Part shown: piece after piece, positions 52,343 to 64,000 of the stretch
How positions within the stretch are numbered: the stretch's first letter is position 1
How the letters are laid out: every line of letters starts with the position of its first letter
NCBI GenBank assembly: GCA_030142905.1
Contig: JASJOG010000046.1
Coordinates: 320,501 to 384,500 of the forward strand
Direction of reading: 5' to 3'
Source of the DNA: Heliopora coerulea
Lineage: Eukaryota; Cnidaria; Anthozoa; Scleralcyonacea; Helioporidae
DNA length: 64,000 bases
Notes under the pieces: generated by a model
Seen by the model: the letters and a program-made list of their open reading frames with translations, nothing else
Database searches by the model: none
What the model was told of the DNA's origin: nothing
Position numbers and translations under genes: made by a program

Positions 52343-53084
52343 CACTGGCGTAACGAGGGGGGCAGTAGGTGAAGCTAGCCCGGGCAGCATTTTTTTTGGT
52401 GGTGGACATTTTCGTCCATCACTGTTCTGAAAATGTTGACCCACAACTGTTTACAATAAATTACCTGCCTTAACTTGTTGCAGCAGCGCAAAAGAATGCT
52501 ATTATTTATATCAAGGAACTACAGTAGGTAACAGAGTTTATACTTTATAGTAAGCAATTTTGTTTAGGTTATTGTTCTTCCTGATTATACTTAATACTGT
52601 AGTTACTTCTGAGTTGTTTTTTGCTTTTTAATTCTTTTTTTTTGGGGGGGAGAGGGGATATTCTGTTATATTTCGCCGGGAAATGTCCAAGGTATAGGTG
52701 ACATGTTAGTCGCCAATGGGTAAGGTTAGTTAGTCGAGTCAAGATAACAGTGACCATGATCTTGTACAGTGAAAAAATTGTGTTGATGATATTAAATCAT
52801 TCTCCTGTTGTTGATAGACGAACGTAAAACCAACCGATTACTATTTATTTAACGATTGATCGGAAGTTGAACAGCGAAGTTTTCATAAGTTTGCGCATGA
52901 GTGCTGGTTAGGAATAAGAACTAATACACGTAGTGAAGGCAGAATATTCCACTTTCGATGGGATGTTCTTTGTGCATGCCTACTACTCGAGTCTTCTTTT
53001 TTTCTTTCTTTACTTCTTTTTTTTTTGGAGAGGCCGCATTTTCCACTCCTGCCCCAGGCGGCAATTTACCTCGTTACGCCACTG
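52343..53084. mobile_element. non-autonomous hAT-type element
   Basis: CACTGGCGTAACGAGG at the left is matched by CCTCGTTACGCCACTG at the right, a terminus type common in animal hAT elements. Flanking duplication is not clean. The interior has no transposase. Confidence 0.7.
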
Positions 53085-53412
53085 GATGGCCGATGACAGT
53101 GGATGATGGCAGTTGATGGTGATGATGAGAGATGACGGTGGGTAATGGCAGTTGACGGCGGATGATGGCAGTTGATGGTGGATGCTACCACTTGATGGTG
53201 GATGATGGGAGATGACGGTGGATGATGGCAGTTGACTATAAATGACGTGAGGTGACGTAAAATGACGCATGTTGATGTAGGATGACGATAAATGCTGTAC
53301 ATTGATGTATGTTAATGTATATCTGTGCATAATGATGCTCAGTGATGTATATGGACGCATACTGATATACTACGACATATGTTGGCGTACAATGATGGAT
53401 AGTGTGATGACG
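53085..53412 (+). repeat. degenerate GATGATGG/GATGTATAT minisatellite
   Basis: Imperfect units of about 10-13 bp, first GATGATGGCAGTT-like, then GATGTATGTTAAT-like. The second half resembles the reverse complement of 48128-48215. It abuts the right end of the hAT-type element at 53084. Confidence 0.75.
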
Positions 53413-54908
53413 GCATACAGGAGATTTATTATACGAGAACTTTCCCAATTGGTGTATGTAGAACATGGATTACCAGAAAATTGCACCAATTTAACAGTCA
53501 ACAAATCGACAAGAATTAACCAGGGGAATTGAGTTACTATTTGACGTTAGTATAACTACACAGGTGATTATCAAAAATCCCGCATAGTGATTGGCCAGAA
53601 AATTTTGTCATAATTCTCAATATTCACCTTCAAGTGAATATAACAGTGAAGGCTCTGAAGCAAAATGTCAGCTACTTCTGTAAAAGCTACTGAGATTTTA
53701 AATGTTATAGTTCACCACTTTCTTTAAAGTAATCAAACTACTTAACAATTATTTGCCAAAGCAAAGTGAATATTGTTGATTTGTCCAGGGGATTTTCAAC
53801 AATACATGTATTTGTTATGCCTTCAGCAAATAATAATTGTTAATTATTTCTGATCAATTTTCCCACTGCCAATACCAACACCTTTACTCTATCTAAATAT
53901 TAACTCACACCTGGTTAAAATCTCACCATTCTAGAAACCAGCACTATGAGTAAGATTTCTGGTTATACTGTTGAGAATGTTGCCTCCACAAACTATAGTT
54001 CCTGACAAGTCACAAAGTTAAGCCAAAACTTTAATATAGTTTCTCTTTCTCGCATGCACATCCCAGTGAACTTCTGAGGTAGCAATGCTAGTCAACTCTC
54101 CTTATTCATTAACAACAACAGCTTTACATCTCTAAACTGAAATGTCATCACCTTCAATAAAGTTCCTAATTTAATCTTATAATTACTAATTACGTGCAAG
54201 TTCCATCAGTCTCCCACAATACACATTCATAAATGACAACTTATTAATTTCATACTCTTTTGTCCCCAGATATTCATCTGGAGCCCAACATTGTCTGAGA
54301 GTGAGATTTCTTTGGAATTTCTAACACAACAAAAAGTTTAGGGGGATACAATTTACATGCCTGTAAAAAGATTATTAAATAATGTGCACTTGTGAATAAG
54401 GTCTGTTCTGTGATACAATCCTAAACACTAAATTAATGAAAAAACTAGTGAACATATTTGAATTAACAGTAAATATTTCATGTAAATCAAGCTTTGTTTT
54501 TTCTTTTCTTGATACATTGTAAGTACAATGAACTGACACACAGCAACTTTACAGAGAACCAGTTGTCTAGCAAGGTTCTGCTACCGTAAACAATCATTTC
54601 CCCTTGTAAGTGTACGCCACAGGAACAAGAAAAATCATACTGAAGGTCACTTCCTTCAAACTGCCACTTTGGAATGATGTTGGAGACTTTGCTTGGAGAT
54701 GTTTTAACTGTCAATGGCCTTATAATTCAAGTTAAGAGCAAATACAACTCTTGCACAGTCTAGCAATGATCCTACTGCAAGTGGATTAGAAAGAACCCAT
54801 ACTGCAGCTAAACTGTCAGAACTTGATAGTAAAATTATTCTACAGGAAGAAGACAAAGAAATTACAAAGGTTTAACCATTGTTCATATTCTATATTAAAT
54901 GTTGATCA
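53413..54908. other. intergenic, UBE2N 3' flank
   Basis: No gene recognised. The short minus-strand frame at 54487-54714 has no domain. Part of the stretch next to 54909 should be the UBE2N 3' UTR. Confidence 0.45.
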
Positions 54909-57900
54909 TCAAGATGGGTTGTTATGTGCATATAACTTTGTCCAATGGCGAGCTACAGAAAGGAAGTAAAAACACCATTTCAGAAACTGTTTATGATAAT
55001 AATCACCCTAGGAAAGGAAACATTACACAAACTAGTAAGGGAGCCAAGGAAGGATTTAAGGCCTGACTCTAGCAGATCTTCCAACTAATTTTCTACAAAT
55101 CATGGTGATGGGTTGTATTGTAATTACAGTTATTACCCACTTATGTAGTAGTCTCCCTTGTAGCTGCTCACCCAAGTGCAACATCCCCTTCCCATGATCA
55201 GCCAATTTATCATTTGGTTTGCAAAATTTGAGAACCAGTTAAACTACTTCCACATGTAGAAATTCATGCCAATTTTGCAAAGGTAATGAGCCATTGGCCA
55301 TGATTAAACAGTGGGGAAAGGAACACCGCACTTGGATGAGTAGCTACTTGTGGGAGGAGTGTTGCCCTTTGATATCACTAAGGGGGAGCTGTCAGGGAAA
55401 CCAATGGTACAGGCCATGAGCCCAAAAATTTAAAAAGTGTAAAACATTTTCATGACAACATAGAAGGCATCTTCAATGTGTCCATTAAGGTGTAGACAAA
55501 GGAGTGAAGTTTGGGAGGACAACTGCAGGAAGTATAGGTGGTTAAAATTTGGTGTAAGTATAAAATCTACAGGCACTGTGGCAGCAGTTTGCAGGAAAAA
55601 AAATTAGCCATGCCACATAAAAAAACTGAAAATCCTGACAAGTTACAGGGTATGATTCACCCTCAAGTCTGACTCAAATCACAATTTTGGTGACTAAGAT
55701 TTGGATTCATGCTGTTTTCTAAAGACTTAGAATTATAACTCAGCCTTCACACAATCAATGACTTGTGACTCACTGGGTCATCCTTTACTACCTGTTTTAC
55801 TTTCAAATGGCACACTCAATTAGTTTTATAACTAAAAATTGCATTGTGAAACTTGATGACATGCCAAGTTGATTGCTTTATATAATATTATATTAATTCT
55901 CATGTTGTACACTGTACTATGTCATTTTGTCACACTTGTGTCAGTTTTACTACTGAGGCAACAGTCAACTTCTGATCTTACTAGTGAGACAGCCAAATGT
56001 TTTTTGAGAATGGTGTCCATCCTTTCCTCAACCCTTGCTTTAGTTACAGTATGAAAAACTGAACAACTACTGGTTTTTAGCTAATTTTCATTAAACTGTA
56101 AATTTTCATATGCAAATCACTAGAGGAGTTATGACTTGGACACTGGGACCTGTGACTCAAACACAGACTTGAACTAGAGGCTTCTTGATTTCAAGTTTGT
56201 CTGTAACTATAATGTCTATCAAATTTTACCAGTCTCTATTGCTTGTGCTTCATTTACTTTCCATTGTTCAGCAACATCATTGGCTAAAGGATCATCAGGA
56301 TTTGGTGCACTCAAAAGTGCTTGAATTGACAGTAATACAGTGCGGATTTGCAGAGCTGGACTCCATTTGTCTAAAAAGTAAAACAGAAATGTTGAATCTT
56401 GACATGTCAACCACTTAATGACAATACAGCATTGATCCATCCTTATGTAACAAATTCACTGACAGGATCAGTAAAAATATATTGAAACACTCCCTGGCTA
56501 ATGTTGCAGTAGCTCCCTTGTGTTCTTGTGAGTGGGCTGTACACAACAGATTAAGAGAATTTATAATACTTGTGAACTGTTGTTGTTTTGGAGCATGGAA
56601 AAGCTGGCATAAAAATACTTAGCTAAATCCAGAACATAATCTAACTCAAATAGCATACTTAAGCATTACATACTAAAACATTTTCTGCTACCTTTTAGTA
56701 TATCTAGACAGATACGACCAAGTTTGTCAATATTTGGATGATAAATTTTTGTTGTAAATCTAACTTTAGGTGGTGACATTGGATACTCTTCTGGTAAAAA
56801 AAGCTCAAGCTTAAAGGACCCTTTTTCAAAAGGTGACTGAAAGAGAACAATAAAAGATTAATGTAATTATGAAACATTACTTAATTTAAAGTTAAAACAC
56901 ATGCAACATATGAGAAGCAGAATTTAAACCAGGTAATTTCAGAATGGTAGCCATCTTTTCCTTTTTTTTAAAAAGTCTATATATCATGATGCCAACAGTT
57001 AATCACATTATCCCATTAAGGGACTAGTTCACCACTTTACTGAATAAAATTGTTTGTCTAGAGCTGAGGGAAAGAATGGGGATTGAGTCAGTGTCTGATG
57101 CCGTGAAACAGAATAGATTAAGATGGTTGGGACATGTGCTGTGGAAGGATGATGATGATTGGGTGAAAAAGATCATGTCATTCAAGGTGGAAGGTAAGAG
57201 AGGATGGGGAAGGCCGAGGATGACATGGAGCCAGGTGGTGGAAAGGGACATGAGAGAGTGTGGGTTGAAAAGGGAAGATGCGAAGGATAAGGAGAGGTAG
57301 AGAAGGCTGCTGTGTAGAGCCGCCAGCCAACCCCTGCATAAGCTGGGAAAACAGCCATAAAATGACTGTTGTAGACTCATATCACTGCTTTCAACCATGA
57401 TACAATATAACCATCACACACAATCTTAGTTGATCTGGATTAATGTACCATTGTAGAGTATCTTATTGGTAATGAGAAGGTTATGAGTTCATTATAATTG
57501 GGAGTTATGAAACCTATTCTACATAAAAATAACTTAATAACTTATTCAGGTATTAGGCATATGGAATTAGTCACATGAAATGAAGTCTACAATAACTTTA
57601 AAGTAAATTTTTGAGCATCAAATTCATATATTTTATAATCCTAACCTGGACCAGTAACAAAAAACACAACTCTGATAATGCCAATGAAGTCAAGGGTACA
57701 GTACCTTCAATGAATATTTGGCATTTATAATCTTTAGCAACTGAAACAGCATTAACACAGTACAGCAGTAACACATTTTAGGGCAGACATTACCCATCAA
57801 AAAACTTTTAGGAAGGATAAATACCCCATCCCCCTGGCAAAACCCCTGCTCATCCAATTTACTTATCAACTCTTTCTTGGCAGGATCAGTTGTCTGTTAT

Positions 57901-58631
57901 TTTACTCTGGCTAATGCCAAAAGATTTACTTGTCAAGGGGAGACATCCTGTGAAGAAAGGGTCAAATCTAATTTGGATGGGGACTGTGCAGTTATTCACG
58001 AACATAAACATCAAAATTATTGGCTAGGTCTTTTCTTCGAAGTTTTAACCAATAACAGCCTGACTTATTTATTCTCAGAAAGACAGATTAAATTTACTAA
58101 AGAAATTATAATTAAAAAGTGAAGTCTGTTGCAAAAGACCCCTGGAACGTTAGCACAAATAGCGCTCAAAATTGCAAACACAACTAAAAAATACTCCTTT
58201 AGAAAATACTTTCGGGTTTTAATATTCAAAAGAATCTATCGTGACTTAACTGAACAAAATATGCAGGGAAGTTTGGTTTGGGTTTAGTAACAGGTAGCTC
58301 ATGGTTACAGACTTTTTACCACTTGTATAGTACAAAAAATAACTTGGTTAGAACTCCTTAAAGGGTATTAATGCAAACTATCCACGCACCTCTTTCGGTC
58401 CTTCGACAACAACGTCAAAATAACGAGCATTTTCCTCGTGAGGAACTGCCTTGATGCCCGGCACAGGTTCAGCCATTAGCCTTTGTGTTTCCTATTGAAA
58501 TGTGTTTAATCCAAGTATAAAAAAATAGGATTCATAGACAAGCTTTAATGCTTTTTGAGACAAAGGATACCCCATGAATATTATATGTCGAGTTTTACCT
58601 TGACAATCCTTCTAGGAAGCCCGCTACTCAT
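54909..58631 (-). CDS. UBE2N: ubiquitin-conjugating enzyme E2 N (Ubc13), five exons
   Basis: E2 enzyme that, with a UEV partner, builds Lys63-linked ubiquitin chains for DNA-damage and signalling pathways; cytosol and nucleus. Exons in transcript order: 58631-58599, 58491-58390, 56836-56692, 56370-56230, 54952-54909; phases join to 154 residues (human 152). The start [11 protein letters not shown] aligns with the human N-terminus plus one residue. The UBC fold is complete: the HPN motif in [18 protein letters not shown], catalytic Cys at residue 88, then [20 protein letters not shown] nearly identical to the human enzyme. The tail [13 protein letters not shown] differs from the human end RAWTRLYAMNNI. 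The last exon is small and separated by a 1.3 kb intron. Intron 2 holds a LINE remnant. Confidence 0.96.
57052..57360 (+). pseudogene. LINE reverse-transcriptase C-terminal remnant
   Basis: The frame reads [56 protein letters not shown] and [12 protein letters not shown], the typical end of animal non-LTR retrotransposon ORF2 proteins. A TAG at 57298-57300 replaces the usual Trp before RRL, and the frame continues with NP-type ending residues to 57360. It is antisense within UBE2N intron 2. Only the extreme C-terminus is present, as expected from a 5'-truncated insertion. Confidence 0.8.
57893..57952. repeat. dispersed TTAACCC family, core only
   Basis: TTATTTTACTCTGGCTAATGCC followed by GATTTACTTGTCAAGGGGAG, in UBE2N intron 2. 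Confidence 0.5.
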
Positions 58632-59450
58632 GTTTAAAATTTCTCAAGAAACAAATCTAAACACAAAATCGAAGGACACTATGCAGTTCTACCGAACCCT
58701 ACCCAGAATGCTGCGCCAACAGACGCAAGAAATAATTTGCATAATTATCCTTCAGGGATTGCTTTTTGACTGTTGGTGTGGGTTACTGATGTTTGGATGG
58801 GTTTTCTTTTGGGCGGTATAAATTTTAATTTGTTCATTTTTATATGGTCAGGGTTTTAAGTATAGTTAAGCAGGTGGAGCTAAGGAGACTGTGTCCCCTT
58901 AGAATAAATTTGAGCCCCCAAAACTTTACAAAAACATATAAACAATAAACAGCTTGACATTTGTAAACTATAAACCTCTCGAGAAATGTTTGCCACCGAG
59001 CAATTCATGTTGGCTACGTGCCTGAATGTGATTTTGGCTGTATTTCCATCTATTTTTTTTTTTTTTTCATAAAATTCATATACATTATCATTTTTTTTAA
59101 TCACCAGTTTATTTGCATTAGTTTATTACATGTAAATGTATTTGCCTACTGGAGTCAAATGACGAAGAGAATGAATGTAGACACAGGTTCACTGAGAAAA
59201 AACCCAAAAAAACCCGCTTCATTCTGAAGTACTGGTCATATAAAAAGAAAGAACCAAGCAGAAATCTTAGGCATAAAACCAATATCATATATAACAAACT
59301 CCGAAAAGAAGCATCTTGGCACCCTATTTAGCTAAATATGAGTAAAAACACAAGAAAAAATTGAGAAGGTAATATTTAGACTTTATTACATAGTCATTTT
59401 CAAACCTAACGCAGTTAAAATGTTCACTAAAGATTTGCCGGGCGGAAATC
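58632..59450. other. UBE2N 5' flank
   Basis: No gene recognised; short unsupported ORFs on both strands. Contains T-rich and A-rich runs near 59050-59100. Confidence 0.4.
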
Positions 59451-59644
59451 TTAGACGTAAAATGAAGATGAGAGCCCAGCTCCAAATTCGGAGATGTAAT
59501 GTCATCACACTCAGGAATAGACAGAAACACACGAATAAGTGAACTTCAATTAAACTTTATTCGTGTGTTTCTGTCTATTCCTGAGTATGATGACATTACA
59601 TCTCCGAATTTTGAGCTGGGCTCTCATCTTCATTTTACGTCTAA
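59451..59644. repeat. large foldback inverted repeat
   Basis: Arms of 88 bp (59451-59538, 59557-59644) are nearly perfect complements with an 18-bp loop; AGGAATAGACAGAAACACAC pairs with GTGTGTTTCTGTCTATTCCT. CTAACGCAGTTAA occurs directly near 59405 and 59641, once on each side. Confidence 0.85.
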
Positions 59645-62600
59645 CGCAGTTAAGTTTGAAATTTAAAAATATTCATTCAACTTCAAATGAAATGAATTTG
59701 AGAGAATATTTTTAAACTTCACGTTTCAGGAAAGTGATGCATGTATGAAGCTGAAGTTGTACATGAAGACAAAAGCTGAAGTTGCACGTGAAGAACCCTC
59801 ATCAGTTTGGCAGATGGAAAGTACTGGTAAGGCTTCGAGGGCAGCAGTTTTATGGGGATCACGTGAATACTTCTACGTCTTTCCGTTTGCATATTTGTGT
59901 GTATAATTTTTGGAAGTGCATTACGTATTGTGTGTATGGTATGGTCAATCGGCAAACATCGACGAATTCTTTCTCAATACTCTGACGTTTACCACCTGAA
60001 AACATTATCGCATGGTCAAACATAGCTGAACTTCGTGTATGGTTGAATTTAGGTAAGCAAAGTCTTCGTATGTTTTCTTCCTATGCGGTGTTCAATATTG
60101 TAACATTCTCCCGATAACTTGATGCAACAGAGATCATATTGCACTAATCTGTTTAAGAAAATTGTTGAGGTTACTACTTCAATAGTAGAAAAGTGGAGAA
60201 CAGGCTTTCAAGTCTTATTTCATCGTATAACAGTCGACTGAAGACATTGTTTACTGCGATGTTATGCTCGTTGTTCGCTGTGTATAGACGCAACGTTAAA
60301 GAAAACGCTGTAAGGAATTCAAGGCAATTAGACCACTTTCGACACTTAAAAAGTAAAGATATTTTCAGAAACTTTTACCAGTTGTTCGAGATGTTCTTGG
60401 TAGATGTGGTTTTTGATTAGGGAAGGATTTAACCTGTTGTTTGGTTTTGAAGAACTTTGTACGGTGGACAACAACTGCTGATTTCTGGAACACAAGTCGG
60501 ACTGTTAGAAAAAAGAGCAAAGCTGTTCCGTTTCGAGTTAAATTTTGAGATCAACTTTGGTTTGAGAACTGAAAGAAGTGTCTTGAGCGGAGTAAAGTTT
60601 TGCCAGCACCCATCTCAGACCTCTGCTGATATTTCATTACTTCAGAGATCGAAGATTTAGGGATACGAAGCGAAGGCTTAATATAATATTGTTTCACTAA
60701 TACTCCAGTAGTACTCAAAGATAATAAAGCAAAGGTTTTGTACAGGATTATTGTTATTGGACAGTTAGTTGCAAATGGCTCGTTTAGTACAAAATACACC
60801 AGAAATGAGATCATACAGAAGTTGAGTTTAGAGAATTTGAGTTTGAGTAGAGAGTTTCAATAGAGACTTTGGGTTTTTTTTTCTTTGTTTTTTTATGGAT
60901 GGGTGGGTTAGCTACCACTTCCTCTGTTAATCCTTAGAAATGGTTTGCACAAGGGGCAAAATTAAGCATAATCATGGATGCATATTATTCGCCATCAAAG
61001 AGGTTGAGACATGGTGGTATTTTTAGTATTTCACTTTTGAAATCAATATTTCTCACATTTTATTTAAATATCATGAATAGAAATTAGGTAAATATTTTGA
61101 TGAATTGGCATAAATTATTATATTTTGTAAAGAAGATTTGTAATTGATCAACATTAATGCTAAGTTTTACCTCTTTCTTTGCTATCAACAGGGTTTGAAT
61201 TAAGTTTATATGTTGAATGTATGAGAGCTTGGGAATATCTTCAGATGATAGAGGATAGAGTGTTTGATTGATAGAGTGTTTGATAGGGTTTGAATTATTA
61301 AAAAGTAATTCACCATTTTTCAAGAGTTATAAAAACTCAATTATGGCGATTATATCATCACCTTAATGACAGCAATAAAAGAATTTTTGGATTTAAACAT
61401 ACAGCTAATGTAACATTCGAGTTATTTTTGATTCACAGTGCAAAAAATAAACAAAAATATCTTATTCTCCAAAATGACAATTCTTATCCTAGATTTCACC
61501 TTCAAGTATGACATTTATACTGTAACAGTGTAACAACAAATTTCAAATCTTATCTACAGTTGTTGTCAGTGTTTTTCTTGGTATTTAAGTGATAAGGCCA
61601 TGAACTGACAAATGAACTGTTTCAATTATCAATAACCATCACCATTATGTGGGCTGAAGTCTTTGTATAAAGGGCCATCCTCTTAATCATTTATTCCAAC
61701 TTTGCATTGGTAAAAGGGGTAATAACCAAAACTTCAATATAAAGGACATTTCTGTATTCATGTCAGGTAGTATGATTGGTGAAAGCCTATTTCCACACAT
61801 CAAATTCAAATCCAAATCATTTTTTCCATTTAATGACAATATTTGAATTAAGACTGCTGGTGGTATTTCCAATTGTTTTGTGCATGTATATTTTTGCAAA
61901 TTTTAAGACCTCTTGAATAACTTTTGGTTGGATTTTATTAACAGATTTTGGGCACTAGAAAATTGACTTACATGCCATGAAATACAGTTATAACATAAAA
62001 ATATAAGTTAGAGGTACATAATGGTTACATTACTTGATTCTTTGGATTTTAGATCTACCAAAGCAAGCAATTATGTGGTTACCAATGTACATGCTGTCCT
62101 TGTATTTCTTGCATACAGGAGTTTTGTCTGTACAAGGTTAGTAATAATTTATGATTATATTTTGGAAGAAAATGAGGTGGACTATCAAGGTTCCATGAGT
62201 GAGTGAGAAGTGATAATTTTTAATCTTTACTAATCAGAGATAGAAATAACATGGAAAATTGAGGTTCCATTAGAAGAAGTGGCATAGCTAGGAATTTGAA
62301 ATTAGCACAAGATCAAAGGAAATTGAGCTTTTGAACTAAAAAATTATATATATTAATATACCAACAGTTTTAGCAAAGTATTTGTCATGGGGTTGTTCAA
62401 TTTATTGGAATTTAAGATCTTCTTTTACACTTTCTTAAAGTAGCAGTTAAGTACATGTATTTTGGTGTTTGTTTGTTAATTCATATGATAAATTGCTAAT
62501 GAAGATAGATAAATTTGTGGAGTTTATTCCCCTGGAGGAATCTGAAAACATGCTTCCTCTAGAGACTTTGAAATTTAAAATCTCTGTATGATCATCTTTT

Positions 62601-63232
62601 CCATTCTAGTAATCTATGACCAGTACAGTAGCCTTAAACAAATTGATAAAGACATAAATAATCTGTCGTACTTAATCAGTAAGTTAAAGGTTATTTTAAT
62701 GGTTATTTCCCAATTAAAATTGGCCTTTACCTTGGCAAGTGTCCAGCCTTCTCATTAATTACCACCAGAGAAAAGTCAGGTTTTTGGTTGTCCAAAAATT
62801 TGATTTTTCAAAAAGTGGCTGCCCATAGGACAACTGGAGCTAAACAGTATATGAGGGCCAGGTGTATACAGCAAAGCCTTAATACCATAACCATCAGTAT
62901 AATGTATAACTAGGCATAACATTCATGCCTGGATATTAGCGTCCGGTCACGGACATTGTCCGGTACAAATTTGTCATTTATAGAGTTTTGACAGTCACAA
63001 GTTTGACGATGTCTGTCACTTTGTCCGGAACGGTTTTTGGTAACATTGATTTCCAGTTTCACTACAAAACCAACTATTAATATTTGTCTTGAATCAATCG
63101 CTCTTCATTTGTATGTTAAATTAGTGAATGCGTGCGAGTTGCCATGAGTGGTTTTGCAAAAAATGGCGAAGTGCGACTGTCTTGAATATTGATTGTTTGA
63201 AATCACTCTAGTGTTAAATTATATACAACAAG
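59645..63232. other. intergenic, no recognised gene
   Basis: Several short plus-strand ORFs (for example 60193-60420 and 60457-60660) and donor-like sites at 59824 (ACTG/GTAAGG) and 60050 suggest a possible non-coding transcript at 59.7-60.7 kb, with AATAAA near 60722. No protein similarity is seen. The rest is AT-rich without features I can support. Confidence 0.35.
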
Positions 63233-64000
63233 TTGAAGAAAATAACTTCATTTTTTATGTCTGCTGACACAAATAGTGTTAGCAACAAAGACTCAATCAC
63301 TTTTGATGAATCAGCTTTACTACAACAACAAGAGCCAAAGAAGTCAAGCCGAATGTTAAAATCGAGCACTGTTACAAAATGGATTAACGAAGATCTGGCA
63401 AAAACCAATGCAATCGTATGGTTAAAGCACGAAGACAACAAAAAAGGACAAGTTATTCAAATGAAGTGCTTGATCTGCACCAAATTTCAAAAGCAAGTAC
63501 AACACAATTGGGATTTCTCTGACGCGTGAATAAAAGGAACTCGCAACCTTCACTTGTCAAACGCGACAGACCATTCTGCAACGAAATGCCACCAACACGC
63601 ATAGAGATTGTTAGTCAATGACTTGAAATCCAAGGGTGAGTGTGTTAATCATCTACATGTGATTGAGCAATTTCAACCAGATGCAGGTCAACCAACTCTG
63701 AGAGATAATGTTGCTAAATAGAGGGAAGTTCGACAGAAACAGGCAATTAAAAAGTTCGAAATTGTATACTTTGTTGCCAAAAAGGAACTTCCTTTTACTA
63801 TTTATGAAGATTTAGTTGAATTGGAGAAACACCATGGCGTGGATGTAGGAGATGCGTATACTACCCGAAAACAGTGCGGTGAGTTCATTGATGTTCATGG
63901 AGAGTGTATAGCTTCACAGCTAAAAGAAGATCTTGCAAAAGCAAAATTCTATAGCGTATTAACAGATGGGAGAACAGACAGCTCCACCACTGAGAAAGAA
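63233..64000 (+). pseudogene. decaying hAT/ZNF862-like transposase, 5' part
   Basis: Begins MKKITSFFMSADTNS. The frame carries KWINEDLAKTNAIVWLKHED, then CLICTKF, then after a TGA in place of a Trp (63527) the segment IKGTRNLHLSNATDHSATKC, a C-x2-C...H-type finger as in TTF/ZNF862-like proteins. Two further in-frame TAG codons lie at about 63602 and 63719. The frame continues to the window edge with FYSVLTDGRTDSSTTEKE, the first Asp block of the transposase core. The same frame throughout, three nonsense changes and no visible indel indicate a fairly young dead copy. The rest lies outside the window. Confidence 0.75.

Overview
This is intron-rich animal DNA, AT-rich between exons and crowded with small DNA transposons. 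The genes point to an invertebrate metazoan. A cnidarian such as a stony coral or sea anemone is my best guess, from the dense introns and many hAT-type elements; this is inference, not proof. Exon ends were read by eye from GT/AG sites and phase continuity and may be off by 1-2 bases.

Layout. (1) 1-1180: one small unidentified ORF, then a promoter-like stretch with a perfect CRE. (2) 1185-9464, plus strand: alpha-tubulin in four exons. Exon 1 is only the ATG. Intron 3 carries a 3.7 kb TACC tetranucleotide array. The usual acetylation site Lys40 is Gln. (3) 10900-28297, plus strand: acylaminoacyl-peptidase (APEH) in 27 small exons, ending tail-to-tail with the next gene. (4) 48016-29122, minus strand: a quinone oxidoreductase-like protein (QORL2/CRYZ type MDR reductase) in 13 exons, including a 14-nt microexon. 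Its 8.6 kb intron 7 may hold a plus-strand non-coding transcription unit. (5) 48.1-53.4 kb: a repeat island with a complete hAT transposon (perfect 8-bp target duplication, one in-frame stop), a second copy of a repeat also found at 18.3 kb, another non-autonomous hAT and a degenerate minisatellite. (6) 58631-54909, minus strand: UBE2N/Ubc13 in five exons. (7) 58.6-63.2 kb: no recognised gene, one large foldback repeat. (8) 63.2-64.0 kb: a decaying hAT/ZNF862-like transposase running off the window.

The four cellular genes are housekeeping genes with separate jobs (microtubules, N-acetyl-peptide turnover, NADPH-linked reduction, K63 ubiquitin chains). I see no functional cluster and no operon. 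The unusual content is the repeat landscape. At least seven elements have hAT-type ends, six of them with readable 7-8 bp target duplications. There are several long foldback hairpins inside introns, tRNA-derived SINE heads, a dispersed repeat family in about ten copies, and an interstitial TTAGGG block that begins exactly where a repeat copy is cut off.
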